Part shown: positions 31,401-32,919 of the stretch, piece by piece | Layout: each line of letters starts with the position of its first letter | Position numbering within the stretch: position 1 is the stretch's first letter | NCBI GenBank assembly: GCA_037447655.1 | Contig: JBBHKE010000688.1 | Coordinates: 1-32,919, forward strand | Source of the DNA: Zygnema cylindricum | Lineage: Eukaryota > Streptophyta > Zygnematophyceae > Zygnematales > Zygnemataceae | Reading direction: 5' to 3' | DNA: 32,919 bases | The notes under the pieces: model-generated | Database searches by the model: none | What the model was told of the DNA's origin: nothing | The model's input: the letters and a program-made list of their open reading frames with translations, nothing else | Made by a program: the position numbers and the translations under genes

Positions 31401-32919
31401 AATAAACAAAAACACATAGATGTTTTAATTGCCATTTTTTTTTTATTTATTTGGTATTAAAATGAGGAAGCAGTATTGCAACGTAAGTACGGACATTCTT
31501 TCATCAGGAGTTTTGCTGCCAATTTTTCTATGTAGCTCTTTCTTTCTCTCTCCCTTACACCCCTCTCTCTCTTGCTCTCTTTCCTCTCCATCCCGATCTC
31601 TCATTTCATCTCTCTCTCTCTCTCCCTCTCCCTCTCCCTCTCCATCCCGATCTCTCATTTCATCTCTCTCTCTCTCTCCCTCTCCCTCTCCCTCTCCCTC
31701 TCCTTCCCTCCCGGTGCCCCAGGGTCCGTACTACTGCGGCATTGGGGCGGACAAGGCCTGGGGGCGTGACATTGTAGACGCCCACTACAAGGCCTGCCTC
31801 TATGCAGGGATACAGATAGGGGGGACAAACGGGGAAGTCATGCCCGGACAAGTAGGCTCCTCTCTCCCCCCCCCCCTCTCCCTCCCCCTCCCCCCCCCCC
31901 TTTCCCGTGTTTTTTCGGCTCTTTTTCCCTGATTTTTTCCCCATTTACTCCCCCAATTTCCCGCCGATTTTCCCCCTTTCTACGTCCTTTTTTTCTTTGT
32001 TGTTATGTTATTTTTATTTTTTTTTAAACTAGTTAGTTAATTAATTAAATAATTGATGAATTATGAGATGATTAATGACTACGATCACAATGATTCATTA
32101 TGATTTTTATTTATTTATTTGTTTTATTTTTTTCCTGTGAAAACAGTGGGAATTTCAAGTGGGCCCTTGTGTTGGGATTTCCGGAGGGGACCAACTTTGG
32201 GTGGCTCGCTATATTTTAGAGGTATGTCAATTTAACAATTTTTAAAAGACTTTTTTTAAGATTTTCAATGATTTGATTTTTTCATTATTTATACCGTTCG
32301 CAATGACGGGTGGGTATTTTGGGTCATATATTTTTATTATTGTAATAATTCACTGGTTTTCCTTTTTTTTAAATGTCACAAGAATTAGTGTTGATCAAAT
32401 CTCAGGTGAATCTCTGACCAAAATAAGTTTTGATAGATGTATATACGTATGTATGTATGTATGTACATATGTATATATGTATGTATATACAGTCTAAAAT
32501 GGTTTACAAAATGATTTACAATTTTTTAATGATCATTTTTTGCTACGTTTTCATTTCTTTTAAGCAAAGAAATGCAGAGGGATAGAGATTTTGAAGAAAG
32601 TCGTTCTCCTTAAAAAGTAGTTTTCAATTTACTTATAATGGAATACTTCATTTCTAATAGAGTAAGCATGCACTTCACATTTTCTGCTTTTTTTTTATTC
32701 TTTTCTTTCTTAAAACTGTTTTTAAATTTTTGTGTTTGTGTGTGCGTTGTTTTTTTTTCATTTTTTATGACAGAGGATAACAGAAATCGCCGGAGTTATC
32801 TTATCTCTTGACCCAAAACCTATTCCTGTAAATTCCTTTCCTAAAAAACAACCATTTCCCATTTCTTTTTCATATTCAAACTTTTTTTTCCGTTTTCGAA
32901 ACAGTTTTTTTTTTAAATT
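28167..32919 (+). CDS. Cytosolic-type glutamine synthetase (GSII), second copy, ten exons seen, C-terminus outside window
   Basis: Same reaction as the copy at the left edge. Exons: 28167-28234, 28607-28646, 29166-29269, 29610-29658, 29926-30026, 30544-30577, 31138-31188, 31723-31851, 32147-32221, 32774-32827; intron 10 then runs to the window end. Introns are GT-AG and the frame is open for 235 codons. The protein starts [16 protein letters not shown] and reaches LDPKPIP, just before the ATP-binding signature. [24 protein letters not shown] (E125, E127) and NGEVMPGQ (E187) are intact, so nothing visible argues against activity. All exon lengths equal those of the left copy, with 33 substitutions in 235 residues. 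Introns are longer (260-560 bp) and filled with simple repeats. The start context CAGCCATGG is the same as in the left gene. About 120 C-terminal residues are not visible. Position 85 is Arg (FRRGNN) where the left copy has Gly. Confidence 0.94.
28265..28460. repeat. CT/TG compound microsatellite in intron 1 of the right glutamine synthetase
   Basis: Sense-strand CT and C runs followed by a TG run (about 28434-28449) and CTTTCTCTCTCC. Same order of motifs (CT, GT, CTTT-CTCTC) as in intron 2 of the left gene. Frames across it are low-complexity artefacts. Confidence 0.9.
28656..28770. repeat. CT-rich microsatellite in intron 2 of the right glutamine synthetase
   Basis: Pyrimidine-only for over 100 bp apart from scattered G, starting within 10 bases of the donor site. 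Matches the position of the CT-rich repeat in intron 2 of the left gene. Confidence 0.88.
29325..29374. repeat. GGGA/GA microsatellite in intron 3 of the right glutamine synthetase
   Basis: Five or more GGGA units followed by GA and GAGT units, within 60 bp of the donor. Purine-rich on the sense strand, unlike the CT-rich repeats of introns 1, 2 and 7. Confidence 0.88.
30761..31095. repeat. Minisatellite of degenerate 10-bp units in intron 6 of the right glutamine synthetase
   Basis: About 335 bp built from variants of CTGAACGGAA, such as TGAATGGAAC, TGAACAGAAC and TGGATCTCAA. The unit is absent from intron 6 of the left gene, so it expanded after the duplication. Confidence 0.85.
31535..31715. 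repeat. CT-rich tract with a 54-bp tandem duplication before exon 8
   Basis: The block starting CCATCCCGATCTCTCATTTC occurs at 31588 and again at 31642, each followed by CT then CCCTCT units. The array runs to within about 10 bases of the exon 8 acceptor and therefore serves as its polypyrimidine tract. Confidence 0.85.
32446..32490. repeat. TATG microsatellite in intron 9 of the right glutamine synthetase
   Basis: GTAT/GTATGT tetramer repeats with interruptions. Intronic, no function implied. Confidence 0.85.

Noticed and set aside
31429-31944. 167-codon frame around exon 8 of the right gene and its antisense
   Set aside because: Only the middle 43 codons (31723-31851) are glutamine synthetase; the rest is CT-repeat intron translated without stops.
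1-32919. CRISPR array, operon or prokaryotic system
   Set aside because: No evenly spaced direct repeats with unique spacers, no ribosome-binding-site-led gene clusters; the spliced genes are eukaryotic.

Overview
The window is nuclear DNA from a eukaryote of the green lineage. It has intron-bearing genes with GT-AG junctions, two cytosolic-type glutamine synthetase (GSII) genes, plant-style Copia LTR-retrotransposon debris, and MITEs with recognisable terminal repeats. The glutamine synthetases are of the streptophyte kind. Traits unlike flowering plants (the GAGCHTNYS variant at the catalytic histidine, the [14 protein letters not shown] segment) make a charophyte alga or early-diverging plant plausible, but I cannot fix the species.

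Layout. Positions 1-4126 (minus strand) hold twelve exons of a glutamine synthetase running off the left edge. Positions 28167-32919 (plus strand) hold ten exons of a second copy running off the right edge. The two genes point away from each other (head to head, about 24 kb apart). The ten shared introns sit at the same codons in the same phase, and the 235 shared residues align without gaps with 33 differences (about 86% identical, counted by hand). They are an old inverted gene duplication.

The 24 kb between them contains no intact gene that I can support. From left to right it holds: the promoter side of the left gene (4127-5065); two TA-flanked MITE-like elements (5068-5625, 5698-5866); an unassigned AT-rich stretch; an LTR-like repeat (8220-9160, minus); a candidate 1.2-kb inverted-repeat element (10394-11584) containing a 26-bp perfect palindrome; a 115-bp tandem duplication (13005-13234); a plus-strand Copia remnant with a gag zinc knuckle, a polypurine tract and an LTR (13961-16113); an exon-like possible broken gene (16960-17605); and a nested minus-strand Copia cluster (17606-23767) made of five kinds of pieces: LTRs, gag, two RT fragments and an integrase tail. 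Then come two hAT-like MITEs in opposite orientation (24720-25186 and 25242-25697, the second with a perfect 8-bp target duplication), a TGTACGG-rich repeat block, another MITE with an 8-bp target duplication (26284-26647), and the upstream region of the right glutamine synthetase.

The only likely working genes are the two glutamine synthetases, which assimilate ammonium into glutamine. Everything between them looks like accumulated mobile-element remains. The candidates most worth following are the Copia-type element whose post-gag region lacks recognisable protease, integrase or RT; the LTR family carrying a conserved antisense tRNA-like B box; and the exon-like remnant at 16960.
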